From a virus, in the IMG/VR virus record IMGVR_UViG_3300047497_000143, positions 1 to 28,188 of that record: a DNA stretch of 28,188 nt; one strand, 5' to 3'. Below, piece after piece: positions 1 to 7,208 of this stretch. The notes beneath the pieces are model-generated. The model ran no database searches. It was not told the origin of the DNA and worked only from the letters and a program-made list of their open reading frames with translations. The stretch's first letter is position 1; the number at the start of each line of letters is the position of its first letter. The translations under genes and the position numbers were made by a program.

Positions 1-61
1 CCAGCGCCCCAATCATAACGCCCGCGAGAATCCAGCGCCACCCCCTAAACCCGCGTTTCAC
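1..61 (-). CDS. Partial small membrane protein, start only
   Basis: The first 20 codons of a leftward gene that leaves the window. It starts GTG at 61 and is preceded by a very G-rich stretch that could serve as a ribosome binding site. The visible N-terminus is basic (MKRGFRGWRW) and then hydrophobic (ILAGVMIGAL), as in a signal anchor or first membrane helix. It lies downstream of RusA in the same direction. Too little is visible to name it; the start is inferred. Confidence 0.35.
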   Translation of the reverse strand, partial: MKRGFRGWRWILAGVMIGAL

Positions 62-138
62 CCCCACCCCCAAAAACGCCCGTAGAAGCCCGCAGACGCC
101 TCTTGGGGACAGCCAGCGCCAACGTCGCGCCGAACACC

Positions 139-747
139 CTACGCCCCAGCAGGCGCCAAACGTAGCCAGCCGGGCATGCCGTCCGCCCCCTCGCCACCAT
201 CGAGCGCCGCAAGGCCTCCCCGCGCGTCACCTTCGCCCCCAGCCAGCCGATACAGCGTCCAGACGCACCCGGCTTGGGGGGCCCAGACCTTCGACGCCTC
301 AAGCCGCCCGATCCGCGCATCATCCGCCGGGCCGAGCGCGCCGCCATCCTTCAACGCATCCATGACCAGCTTCGCCAGGTTGTCCGCGTCAGGCTTGGCC
401 GTATGCACCAGGCCGAACCGCTTGGCGTTCGCCGTGCCGAACTGGAACCGCACCACCAGCAGCAGGGGCGCATTGCCGATCAGGCCGCCGAGCGCCGCCG
501 AGCCTCCCGCGTTCGCCGCCGCCTCACGCCCGCATTGCGTCACCCCGGTGCGCCAGGCCTTCACCGCCGCACCAGCCGCCGCCCAGCTCACCACACGCCC
601 CCTCACGTGCCTGCCCCTGGGTTGCCCCTTGGGCGTCCCCTTGACCGACCCTGCCAGCACGTAGCGCCACGCCCTGCCGTCCGCGTCCGCGTAGTCCGTC
701 CCGTCCTGCCCGTTCCCAATCCGGACGACCCCTAAATCTGTCCCCAT
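139..747 (-). CDS. rusA: RusA-like Holliday junction resolvase
   Basis: A phage-type RusA endonuclease would cut Holliday junctions formed during phage recombination and replication. The C-terminal half has the family signature: KPDADNLAKLVMDAL at about residues 118-132, followed by DD at 142-143. The acidic residues D120, D122, D130 and D142/D143 are the expected metal-binding positions. At 202 residues it is longer than the roughly 120-residue Escherichia coli enzyme, with an N-terminal extension rich in Gly, Arg and Ala. I chose the ATG at 747 over the one at 765 because a G-rich Shine-Dalgarno-like stretch sits just before it. It is the most distal recognised gene of the leftward operon and is separated from the primase-helicase by a structured 253-bp gap. 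Family assignment is firm; the exact start is less so. Confidence 0.85.
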   Translation of the reverse strand: MGTDLGVVRIGNGQDGTDYADADGRAWRYVLAGSVKGTPKGQPRGRHVRGRVVSWAAAGAAVKAWRTGVTQCGREAAANAGGSAALGGLIGNAPLLLVVRFQFGTANAKRFGLVHTAKPDADNLAKLVMDALKDGGALGPADDARIGRLEASKVWAPQAGCVWTLYRLAGGEGDARGGLAALDGGEGADGMPGWLRLAPAGA

Positions 748-777
748 GACCCATCCCCCATCCATCCCAACCGGCCG

Positions 778-862
778 CCTATCTTATCGAGTTTCTATCT
801 CTCTAAGGGGCGTAAGACCCACTTAGAGAGAAGGTGTTTCTTACACCTATCTCTAAGATAGG
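778..862. repeat. Cluster of overlapping inverted repeats
   Basis: The gap between the primase gene and rusA holds several dyads. TCTCTCTAAG at 798-807 pairs with CTTAGAGAGA at 822-831 (10 bp). AGGTGT at 832-837 pairs with ACACCT at 843-848. CCTATCT at 846-852 pairs with AGATAGG at 856-862 around a 3-nt loop. CCTATCTT at 778-785 can also pair with AAGATAGG at 855-862. The alternatives are mutually exclusive, so this could be an RNA switch, a protein-binding array or a replication origin. Confidence 0.7.
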
Positions 863-967
863 AGAGCGCCCAGAATACCAGAACGTGTTGATTTAACTAG
901 GTTTCCGAAGTGCGTTCTTACCGTTCGCGCCGAAAATGCGATAATGGCAAAAACGCTGATCCTGTCC

Positions 968-1000
968 GCAAACGAACAAGAACGCCCGGAGGCGTTCTTG
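968..1000 (-). terminator. Rho-independent terminator after the primase gene
   Basis: A perfect 10-bp stem: 977-986 (CAAGAACGCC) pairs with 991-1000 around the tetraloop CGGA. Read leftward, the stem is followed by a modest T-rich run, TTCGTTTG. It lies 18 bp past the stop of the primase-helicase gene, so it probably ends that transcript. RusA would then need its own promoter or readthrough. Confidence 0.7.
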
Positions 1001-1018
1001 CATGTCCAACTGTCTCGA

Positions 1019-3484
1019 TTACTGAGAATTTCCACCTTCAAACGGAATAGTGGGTGGCGTTATCGTCGCCCAATCCGGCGGGGTCCATGTGGTGTCAAAC
1101 GTGGCAATCCCCGCCTCGCTCTGCCCCGTCGCATAGAGCCTGCCTTCGCCCTGCGCGCTGCGCTTGTCCGTCCGCAACGCCATGCCGCGCTGCACCAGCT
1201 TGTCGGGGCCGATGCTCTGCAACCACGCCTGCGTGCCATTCACCAGCAGCGGCGGCAGCTCGTGGCGCCGGATGAACAGGCCACGCCTGCCCGACGCCGT
1301 GAACGCCGCGCCAGCCTGCGCCGCGTGCCCGATGGCCGCCAGAAGCCAGCATAGCCGCTCGTGTTCTTCGTCGTCCGCTTTGGCCTGCGCGCTCCGGCGC
1401 ACCGCGTCCACGCGCTCCGTGATGTCGCCTAGCCCGCCAACCGGCGTCCGCATCAACACACGTTCGCCGCTCATGGCTTCGGGGTTGTTGGCCTTCACCA
1501 CGGCCAGCCGGAACAGCGCGTTTGCCCGGGGCCGCTCGCCTATCGCGGTCAGCGTGTCTTTGGCGTCGTGCGGCTGCCAAATCCCCATGACCAGGCGCAC
1601 CGCCCCCAGCAGCGCATTGGATCCGCGAATGGCGTTCCGCATGTCCGTTGCCGAGAGGATCGGCGCATCTTTCGTGCCCTGTTTCCGGACGTGATGCGTG
1701 CCCAACGTCGCGACGTCCGGCAAAGCCCGCTGGATGGCGTTGAGCGCCGTCACCCATTGCTGCAACACGAGCGCGCTGTTTTCCTCGCCGTGCAGCGTCG
1801 CGGCCAGCGTGTCGACGCCGACGAACACCAGATCGGGTATCGCCGTGAGCTGCGCCAGCAGGTTCGCCCAGCCTTGCGACGCCTTGGGCACGCCGCCGTG
1901 GCCTATCTCGACCAGCGGGAACGCGCCGCCGGCCTGGATCAGCGGCAGGATGATGAGCCTATCGCCGGCGGCCGTGCGACGCTGCGCGCCGGGGTCCAGG
2001 TCCTCCAATCGAATGTGGAGCTCGTCTTTGTCGTCCTCCGCCGTGATGAGAACCGCGGTCCTGCCGAACGATCCATCTTCCCGCCGCAGGTGTTCGCGGT
2101 TGATCTTCTGGCCGCACCACGCATCCATCATCGACAGCGGCGCCGCGATCTTCATGCACAGATCGAGCAGCAGGAAGGTTTTGCCCACGCCGCCCTCGCT
2201 CGCCAGGATGTGCGAGCCCGACATGCGCAGCAGGCCTTGCACCAGCCACCGCCGCACCGGCTTAGGTCCGACTGCCCAGCGATGCGCCGACCACGCCAAG
2301 AGCGGGTTTTCCTGGCTCTCCTGCGCCACCATCCACGCCGGGCGCATATCCGGCGCCAGCAGCTCGCCCGTGCCCCACACGGCTTCCTGCCGGGCTGGAA
2401 ACGGCCCTTTTTCGCGAAGCTCCTTATTGAGCAGGCCGGTCCACTCGGTTGCGAAGCGCCCCTCCGGCCATGGCGGCAGCATGTTCGCCATCATCCAGCC
2501 TTGGCACCGCTCCCGCGCCTCGTCCACGGTCAGCTCGCCCGCGCGAACCGTGTGCAGGTAGTGTCCGCAAACGCCGCTGAACGCCTGCCAGCGCGTCTTC
2601 TCGTCCTGGCCGCCCTCGCGCACCTGGCGCGTCAGCAGGTCCAGCGCCGAGCCCGCGCCCTGCGCCACATAGGGCGCGAAGTCCCACGCGCCGGGCGCCG
2701 GGGGTCTGGGGGAACCGGGTCCACTCTCGAGCTGCGACAATGCCAGCTGCGCGCCCTCGCGGGCATAGGGCAGGGGATGGAGCTCAACAATGCGCGCGGC
2801 CAGGTCGAACAGATCGTGCCGCGTGTCCGGATCGCACCGGAGCATCCGCACGTCGCTTTCGGCGCCACCCTTCTGGTTGAACGTGCCCGGCAGGCGGATC
2901 ACCTGCGGCACGGCCTTGAAACACGGGTCGCCGCCCGACTTGAGCGCCAGAACCTCCCGCAGATGCGCAACCTTGCGCGTGTCGTCCGTTGGCTCCGTGA
3001 GCAGCCAATAGGCGTGACGCTTGCCGGGCGAGCTTTCGACCACGATAGAGGCGCAGCCGAGCGCATAATCCAGCGCGTTCAACGCCAGCTCCGCCGTGTC
3101 CGGATTGTCCAAGTCCAAGCACAGCGCAGTAAACTCTTTGACGTTCGCCTCTTTCTGGTCCCACTTCTCATCATTCGCGAAACGCAGCGCGCCCGGGATC
3201 ACGAACGCGCCGTGACCGTGCTGCACCCAGCGCGCCGCGTGTTCCGCCACCCGTGCGGCCGCAACCTCGGCGCCGCCTTCCAGGCCGACATATTTCAGCT
3301 CGCGGAAGCTGCCCTCGCCAGCCATGCCCTTCTCGCCCAGCCCGCGCAGGCCGAGGACCGGATTTCCCTCCATGCCGTATTCGTAGAACATTGCGGACAG
3401 AAATTGCCTGATGACATCTTCATCAATCCGCAAACCGGACGGGCCGCGCTCGTCCCGCGCGGCGTATTTCGAGAAATCAACCAT
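1019..3484 (-). CDS. Phage primase-helicase (AEP primase + RepA-like helicase)
   Basis: A two-domain replication protein of 821 residues. The N-terminal part has archaeo-eukaryotic-type primase features of RepB-like primases: LDLDN at about 113-117 (metal-binding Asp pair), SSPGKRHAYW at 141-150 (catalytic His) and RLPGTFN at 187-193. The C-terminal part is a RecA-fold AAA_25/RepA-type helicase with Walker A SEGGVGKT (about 419-426), TAEDD (471-475) and Walker B FVGVDT ending at D548. It should prime and unwind the phage origin. I use the ATG at 3484, which has GGGGAG 8 nt upstream, rather than the in-frame GTG at 3493 that would overlap that signal. The start overlaps the end of the upstream 70-residue gene, suggesting translational coupling. 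A terminator follows the stop. Confidence 0.88.
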   Translation of the reverse strand: MVDFSKYAARDERGPSGLRIDEDVIRQFLSAMFYEYGMEGNPVLGLRGLGEKGMAGEGSFRELKYVGLEGGAEVAAARVAEHAARWVQHGHGAFVIPGALRFANDEKWDQKEANVKEFTALCLDLDNPDTAELALNALDYALGCASIVVESSPGKRHAYWLLTEPTDDTRKVAHLREVLALKSGGDPCFKAVPQVIRLPGTFNQKGGAESDVRMLRCDPDTRHDLFDLAARIVELHPLPYAREGAQLALSQLESGPGSPRPPAPGAWDFAPYVAQGAGSALDLLTRQVREGGQDEKTRWQAFSGVCGHYLHTVRAGELTVDEARERCQGWMMANMLPPWPEGRFATEWTGLLNKELREKGPFPARQEAVWGTGELLAPDMRPAWMVAQESQENPLLAWSAHRWAVGPKPVRRWLVQGLLRMSGSHILASEGGVGKTFLLLDLCMKIAAPLSMMDAWCGQKINREHLRREDGSFGRTAVLITAEDDKDELHIRLEDLDPGAQRRTAAGDRLIILPLIQAGGAFPLVEIGHGGVPKASQGWANLLAQLTAIPDLVFVGVDTLAATLHGEENSALVLQQWVTALNAIQRALPDVATLGTHHVRKQGTKDAPILSATDMRNAIRGSNALLGAVRLVMGIWQPHDAKDTLTAIGERPRANALFRLAVVKANNPEAMSGERVLMRTPVGGLGDITERVDAVRRSAQAKADDEEHERLCWLLAAIGHAAQAGAAFTASGRRGLFIRRHELPPLLVNGTQAWLQSIGPDKLVQRGMALRTDKRSAQGEGRLYATGQSEAGIATFDTTWTPPDWATITPPTIPFEGGNSQ

Positions 3485-3689
3485 GCGCCGCACTCCCCAC
3501 GATGCCGCGCGGTGCGGTGCGCCAACCGTTGAACACCGCTTCGGCGGTGTTCGGATCGCCCAGCGTGCCCAGCTCGCGCGCCTGCTCCACCCAAAGCCGT
3601 TGCATCTGCGCGGCGGTCAACACGGCCTGGTCATAGTCCCGGGCCAACGCCTCCAAAACTTCGGTCGGCTTTCTTTTAGCAATGCACAT
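3477..3689 (-). CDS. Small hypothetical protein upstream of primase
   Basis: A 70-residue protein starting at the ATG at 3689 with AGAGGA upstream. The frame is open further upstream, but that part is low-complexity and antisense to the next gene, so I reject the longer start. It is mostly helical in character (EVLEALARDYDQAVLTAAQMQRLWVEQA), followed by a short tail. I recognise no family. Its stop overlaps the start of the primase-helicase by 8 bp, so it belongs to the replication operon and may be a coupled accessory protein. Confidence 0.6.
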   Translation of the reverse strand: MCIAKRKPTEVLEALARDYDQAVLTAAQMQRLWVEQARELGTLGDPNTAEAVFNGWRTAPRGIVGSAAHG

Positions 3690-3708
3690 GGTGATTTTCC
3701 TCTGTCCG

Positions 3709-3984
3709 TTATTCGCTAGGGCCTGCAAGCACTTCGAGCGTGTAGCCCAGGCCGATGCGCTCAATGAGTGCGCGGAGGGCGGGGCGCTGGTCGTCGCTTT
3801 CCCCGCTTGGCTTGGCGCCAGGACGGCCCCACGCATCAGAAATGAAAGGCTGCGTCACGCCTTTATTGAAAACCCGGTCGTAGTGTTCCTGACACCACGA
3901 CGCGGAAGCGTCGCACGAGGCGGCGCCGCACCTGGCGGCGTCCGCTTTAGGCTCGCCGTCGATCCACTCGCATGTGCGGGGCAT
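3709..3984 (-). CDS. Small Cys/His-rich putative zinc-binding protein
   Basis: A 91-residue protein whose first half carries C5, C19, C24, C31 and H34, the last two as WCQEH. This pattern (Cys near the start, then Cys, then C-x2-H) resembles short zinc-binding modules in phage and GcrA-like proteins. The second half is helical and ends RIGLGYTLEVLAGPSE. It sits 20 bp before the next gene in a tight leftward operon. Zinc binding is inferred from spacing only; the function is unknown. Confidence 0.6.
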   Translation of the reverse strand: MPRTCEWIDGEPKADAARCGAASCDASASWCQEHYDRVFNKGVTQPFISDAWGRPGAKPSGESDDQRPALRALIERIGLGYTLEVLAGPSE

Positions 3985-3993
3985 GGTTCCCCG

Positions 3994-4125
3994 TCACCAG
4001 AAGCACGCGGCGAGGAACGCGGCGAGCGCGAGCCACGCCGCCATTCTCGGGTCTTGCGGGTGGAAGCTCGCGCAGCCCCACGCCGCCAGGGCGCAGGCCC
4101 CGACGACGATCAGCTTGCCTGCCAT
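3994..4125 (-). CDS. Tiny membrane protein (43 aa)
   Basis: A 43-residue hydrophobic protein with two likely membrane segments (about residues 4-18 and 28-42), separated by a short polar stretch, FHPQDPR. Its ATG overlaps the TGA of the preceding gene (TGATG at 4123-4127), the pattern of coupled translation, which supports it as real. The Cys at the end of the first segment (AAWGC) is not a good lipobox because of the Trp. It could be a lysis accessory or membrane-stress protein of the phage. The longer reading of this frame is a shadow of the upstream gene. Confidence 0.6.
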   Translation of the reverse strand: MAGKLIVVGACALAAWGCASFHPQDPRMAAWLALAAFLAACFW

Positions 4126-4550
4126 CAGCCCGCCCGCCGGTCGAACGTCATGGCGATATAGTCTGCGGCGTCCTGCGGGCTCATGCGCGCCTTGCGGCTG
4201 TGTGCCGATCCCCGCGCGTTGACCAGGCCGACGATGCCAATGGCGCCCAGGTAGCCCATCCAGTGCTGCTTCGTCGCCAGAGCCAGCGCCAGCCAGATCA
4301 GCGACACCGCGAGCGTGACGCCATCGCGCAGCCAGCTTTGCAGCGTGGTTTCGTGCAGCACGATGAGCCGGCCGGCAGGGCCGCACGCCTCGCGCAAATC
4401 CTCGATTATTTCGTCTTGCCGCTTGATGGCATCAGCGGCCTTGTTCAGCCAGTAGTTGTTGCGGCTGTCCTCTTTCTGGATGGCGAGGCGCGCGGCGGCA
4501 CGGAGCCCGATAACGAGGGCGCGCGGGCTATGCGGAATAGGAAAATTCAT
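4125..4550 (-). CDS. Phage membrane protein, helical with one or two TM segments
   Basis: A 141-residue protein. The N-terminal two thirds is charged and probably helical (AIQKEDSRNNYWLNKAADAIKRQDEIIEDL), followed by a hydrophobic stretch (about 78-92, VTLAVSLIWLALALA) and a second weaker one (GYLGAIGIVGLV). The C-terminus is basic and polar. The layout of soluble coiled part plus membrane segments, followed by an overlapping 43-residue membrane protein, recalls holin/antiholin or spanin-type accessories, but I cannot assign a family. It is the first gene after a strong terminator, so a promoter is expected nearby; none is obvious. Confidence 0.65.
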   Translation of the reverse strand: MNFPIPHSPRALVIGLRAAARLAIQKEDSRNNYWLNKAADAIKRQDEIIEDLREACGPAGRLIVLHETTLQSWLRDGVTLAVSLIWLALALATKQHWMGYLGAIGIVGLVNARGSAHSRKARMSPQDAADYIAMTFDRRAG

Positions 4551-4575
4551 GGTGGTTCATCCGTGGTGGTGAATA

Positions 4576-4610
4576 TGAAAACGCCTGTCAGGCGCGAAAC
4601 CTGACAGGCG
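4576..4610 (-). terminator. Rho-independent terminator after the lysis genes
   Basis: A perfect 11-bp stem: 4582-4592 (CGCCTGTCAGG) with 4600-4610 around a 7-nt loop. Read leftward it is followed at once by TTTTCATATT. It lies between the Ig-like protein gene and the next leftward gene, ending the holin/transpeptidase transcript. Confidence 0.8.
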
Positions 4611-4628
4611 CACCAAGATCACTCCACG

Positions 4629-4663
4629 TCCGCTCCGTCAAGCCCGAAAACTGACAGAGCGGA
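4629..4663. repeat. Second imperfect hairpin beside the terminator
   Basis: TCCGCTCCGTCA at 4629-4640 pairs with TGACAGAGCGGA at 4652-4663 with one mismatch around an 11-nt loop. It lies 18 bp from the terminator stem, immediately after the stop of the Ig-like gene. It may be a second terminator, a transcript-end stabiliser, or part of a family of TGTCAG-containing sites in this element. Confidence 0.55.
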
Positions 4664-4669
4664 GAAGTG

Positions 4670-5059
4670 TTAGTGGCCGGTGGAGGCTGCCGCCTGCGCC
4701 GGAGCTGCGGTGCCGTTCGCGGCGGCGGCCACGTAAGGAACCGCGTCGGACGTGTCCAGCGTGACGCTGATCGGCGCCGGGTTGGAAACGGTCACGGTCG
4801 CAACGTCGCCATTCACCACGGCGGCGCCGAAGTTCGGGGCGGACACGCTCACGGTATCGCCGCCGGGATAGGAGCCGGTCACGATCACGCCCGTGCAATC
4901 CGGCGTCAGCGCAACAGCCAGCGGCGAGTTGATCGAGCCAACGCTGACGGTCAGGCCGAGCGTGGTGCGGTCGGCCGGAGCGTTGGAGCTGAACACCAGC
5001 GGGATCAGCGTCTTGCTGCCGGTCAGGATGCTCAGGGTCTTGGTCTGGGTGCCACTCAT
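4670..5059 (-). CDS. Beta-rich Ig-like phage protein
   Basis: A 129-residue protein dominated by alternating Val, Thr, Ser and Gly, typical of a small beta-sandwich. TVSVGSINSPLAVALTP and GDVATVTVSNPAPISVTLDT read like strands of Ig-like decoration or tail-associated domains, and the C-terminus is Ala-rich and likely disordered. I chose the ATG at 5059 because it has GAGG 8 nt upstream. A longer reading begins at the GTG at 5155, which overlaps the stop of the transpeptidase gene (GTGA) and would add 32 residues; this cannot be excluded. It is the last gene before the terminator. A role in virion decoration or carbohydrate binding is inference. Confidence 0.65.
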   Translation of the reverse strand: MSGTQTKTLSILTGSKTLIPLVFSSNAPADRTTLGLTVSVGSINSPLAVALTPDCTGVIVTGSYPGGDTVSVSAPNFGAAVVNGDVATVTVSNPAPISVTLDTSDAVPYVAAAANGTAAPAQAAASTGH

Positions 5060-5151
5060 AAAATATACCTCGATATCCAGATTTCCGCTTACGGCCTCCA
5101 TGGCTAACCGCAGGCGGGACAAGAAGCGCAGCCAGGCGCGCACGATAGAAC

Positions 5152-5583
5152 TCACGACGATACCGCCCGGGCGAGCAGCGCCGTAAGCTCCGCAGCCGTG
5201 TCCACAACCTTCAAGGTGCGAACACCGCTATTCCAAAGGGCTTCGCGACCAGGCCGCGCGCCCACGATGCAGCCATGCGACGCTTCGCGCTGCCCGGTGC
5301 GGACATCGAGCGCGGTATCGCCATGGATGCAAAAACCAGATCGGCCGTGCATGTCATAGCCCGGCGCCGGGATCAGCCGCATGGTGAACGGCCCCAGCCT
5401 ATCGTGCGTGAACGGCGCACCGATTTCGTAGGTGCCAGCAGGCACCGGACCCACGTTCGCGTCGGCCGCGAGCGCGGGGTTGTTCAAGCCCGCGTCGTGT
5501 CCGGAATAGAACACCCAGGGCAGAGCCTTGCCCGTGGCGTCGTAAAACTTCCCGGCTGGGACGTGATAAATCCAGACGCTCAT
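5152..5583 (-). CDS. L,D-transpeptidase-fold peptidoglycan enzyme (DUF2778-like)
   Basis: A 143-residue protein with the hallmarks of the L,D-transpeptidase/DUF2778 group: PAGTYEIG at about 48-55, CIHGD with H87, and ASHGCIV with the catalytic-type C105. The order His, then S-x-G-C, is as expected. There is no signal peptide, so it would act in the periplasm after holin-mediated release. The start ATG at 5583 overlaps the holin stop (ATGA), so the two are translationally coupled. In phages such proteins occupy the endolysin position; whether it cleaves or cross-links peptide stems cannot be read from sequence. No other lysis enzyme is visible in this element's part of the window. Confidence 0.8.
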   Translation of the reverse strand: MSVWIYHVPAGKFYDATGKALPWVFYSGHDAGLNNPALAADANVGPVPAGTYEIGAPFTHDRLGPFTMRLIPAPGYDMHGRSGFCIHGDTALDVRTGQREASHGCIVGARPGREALWNSGVRTLKVVDTAAELTALLARAVSS

Positions 5584-6005
5584 TTGCGCGCCGCCGACGC
5601 GAGGCGCGTGTCCTGCACGCCGTTTAGCTTCTCGAACGTCCGCATGCCGCCCATGCCGAGCATCCCAAGCAGCAGCTCCATGAGCGTTGCGGTATCGAGC
5701 GGCGGAAACGTCACCTTCGCGGCGAACATGCTGGCGAGGCCCGTGCCCAGCGGCGCCACGATGAACGAATACGCCAGGCCGGAGCCGCACACCCAGCCGA
5801 TGAACGGGCGCCATCCGGCGACGAACACCGAGCCGCTTGCGGCCTCAACCTTGTTCGTGTCGCTCTGCTGCTGGTCCGCAGTCGTCAGCACTTGAAGGAG
5901 CTGCGCTTGCGCCTCGGCGGCGGCTTTTGCCCGTGCCTCGGGGTCCGGAATGAGATCGGTCAGCTTCGAAAGGATCGGGCCAAGGAGCCCAAGGAGCGGA
6001 AGCAT
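5580..6005 (-). CDS. GTA/phage-type holin with three membrane segments
   Basis: A 141-residue protein matching the GTA_holin_3TM pattern: hydrophobic start (MLPLLGLLGPIL), a charged helical stretch (DPEARAKAAAEAQAQLLQ), then the characteristic NKVEAASGSVFVAGWRPFIGW around 51-71 and further hydrophobic segments. It would open the inner membrane at the end of the lytic cycle and let the coupled peptidoglycan enzyme through. I prefer the ATG at 6005, with AAGGA 11 nt upstream, over 6017, which has no room for a ribosome binding site. The gene lies just downstream of the exonuclease gene, unusually placing lysis inside the replication and recombination operon. Confidence 0.85.
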   Translation of the reverse strand: MLPLLGLLGPILSKLTDLIPDPEARAKAAAEAQAQLLQVLTTADQQQSDTNKVEAASGSVFVAGWRPFIGWVCGSGLAYSFIVAPLGTGLASMFAAKVTFPPLDTATLMELLLGMLGMGGMRTFEKLNGVQDTRLASAARK

Positions 6006-6102
6006 GGTGGTAAGCATCCTTCGGTGTGGTGTTTCAGGATCGGCGCCGAGTGTATCCGGACGGGCTGCCACTGTCCACTGACATTCCGGACAAACTGCCC
6101 GG

Positions 6103-6954
6103 CTAGGTCCACATTCCCCAGCCGGAAGGCAGGGGGATGCTGCCGGCGGGCGGTTTCGCCGGTTCCGCCCAGCAACGCGCCTGGTAATCGCAAAACCGGC
6201 AGCGGAAGTCCGTCTGGTCGCGAGCGATCCGCGGCAATTCCTCCGGCTGCGCCGCGCGGATCACCCGCACGCCCCGGTCGGAACCCATTTGCGCTGTCGC
6301 CGCGTCGAATTTCACAACCTCTGCGTATATCTCGCAGTTGTCTTGATTCTCAGCGGTAAACAAACACCAGGCCAGTTCTTTGTATGCCATGTAAACGTGA
6401 ACCTGCATCCAATAGACCGGCTTCGATACGCGCAGGCCCTTCTTTGCAAGCTCATTGAAAGAGCTGTCTTTAAGCCCCTTCATTTCCCATAACCCGGGAT
6501 AGGGTAGAGTATTCGCCCACGCGAATGCTTTGTCATCGTCGAACCCGGCGGGCGCGGCCCATCCCCTCAGTACGCCGTCCAAATGCCCCGCGATGCGCGG
6601 GCGTCCGGTGTCGGGATGCGGCGCGACGCCGAACCCGAATTGCCGGCCGTCGCGGTCGTGCGTCGCCAGGTCGAACCCGCCGAGCCGCAGGTATTTCGCC
6701 ATGCGATCCTCGGCGGTGTGGCCGCGCTCGAAGATACGAAGGACGCGGCCGGAAAAGTCCCGACCTGGATCCTTTGGGGCGTGCGTGTACTCCCACCACA
6801 GGGCGCGCTCGCACTCCACGCCGAGGCGTGAGCCGCCCAGGTAATCGCGCGGCTTGTCCTCGCCCCGGGCTGCGACTAGCCCCCGGTCCAAGATCGCGGT
6901 CAGGGCCTCGCTGGCGCCTGCGTCGGCGCCCGTGGCGTAGCTGGTGAAGTCCAT
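6103..6954 (-). CDS. Cas4/AddB-like PD-(D/E)XK exonuclease with Fe-S cluster motif
   Basis: A 283-residue nuclease. Motifs in order: C48 in ECERALWWEY, H79 in RGHTAEDR, D126 in GHLDGV, E157-x-K159 in WEMKG, Q184 in WMQVHVYM, and a C-terminal C252-x2-C255-x5-C261. The D, ExK and Q set is the PD-(D/E)XK active site. The single early Cys plus the late C-x2-C-x5-C set is the iron-sulphur arrangement of Cas4, AddB and Dna2. It probably resects DNA ends to give single strands for the recombinase encoded upstream. GAGGA lies 7 nt before the ATG at 6954, which is why I discard the longer open frame. Confidence in the fold is high; polarity of resection is unknown. Confidence 0.88.
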   Translation of the reverse strand: MDFTSYATGADAGASEALTAILDRGLVAARGEDKPRDYLGGSRLGVECERALWWEYTHAPKDPGRDFSGRVLRIFERGHTAEDRMAKYLRLGGFDLATHDRDGRQFGFGVAPHPDTGRPRIAGHLDGVLRGWAAPAGFDDDKAFAWANTLPYPGLWEMKGLKDSSFNELAKKGLRVSKPVYWMQVHVYMAYKELAWCLFTAENQDNCEIYAEVVKFDAATAQMGSDRGVRVIRAAQPEELPRIARDQTDFRCRFCDYQARCWAEPAKPPAGSIPLPSGWGMWT

Positions 6955-6956
6955 GG

Positions 6957-7208
6957 TTATTCCTCGTCCAGCGCCAGCCTGCGGGCGGTATCCGCCAGGC
7001 CGGCGCGCATGGTCATGCTGTCGGGGTTGAGTAGGAGGCAGACGCGGCACAGCCAGGCCGTGCCGAGCCGCTGATGCGGGATGCCGAACATGGGCGCCGC
7101 CGCCGCGCAGCAGTCGCACAGGCGCGGCCGCAAGCGGGTTTCCGGCAGGACGCGCAGCTTGGCGCCATGGCCCGGGCTATGCCGCGAGCTGGGGCGTATT
7201 CTTGCCAT
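6957..7208 (-). CDS. Small protein with paired CxxC motifs
   Basis: An 83-residue protein with LCDCC (31-35) and LCRVCLLL (53-60), giving two C-x2-C knuckles that could bind one zinc. The C-terminus is helical and acidic. It overlaps the end of the helicase gene by 32 bp and ends 2 bp before the exonuclease start, so it is embedded in the operon between two DNA-processing enzymes. AAGG precedes the ATG at 7208. It could be a small zinc-ribbon cofactor; no family is recognised. Confidence 0.6.
   Translation of the reverse strand: MARIRPSSRHSPGHGAKLRVLPETRLRPRLCDCCAAAAPMFGIPHQRLGTAWLCRVCLLLNPDSMTMRAGLADTARRLALDEE

Noticed and set aside
1568-3532. Rightward open frame of 654 codons opposite the primase-helicase
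   Set aside because: Arg/His/Gln-rich antisense shadow caused by high GC; the leftward frame has clear primase and helicase motifs.
4638-5207. Leftward 189-codon frame overlapping the Ig-like gene
   Set aside because: Arg/Asp-rich shadow with no motif; the other leftward frame has the regular beta pattern.
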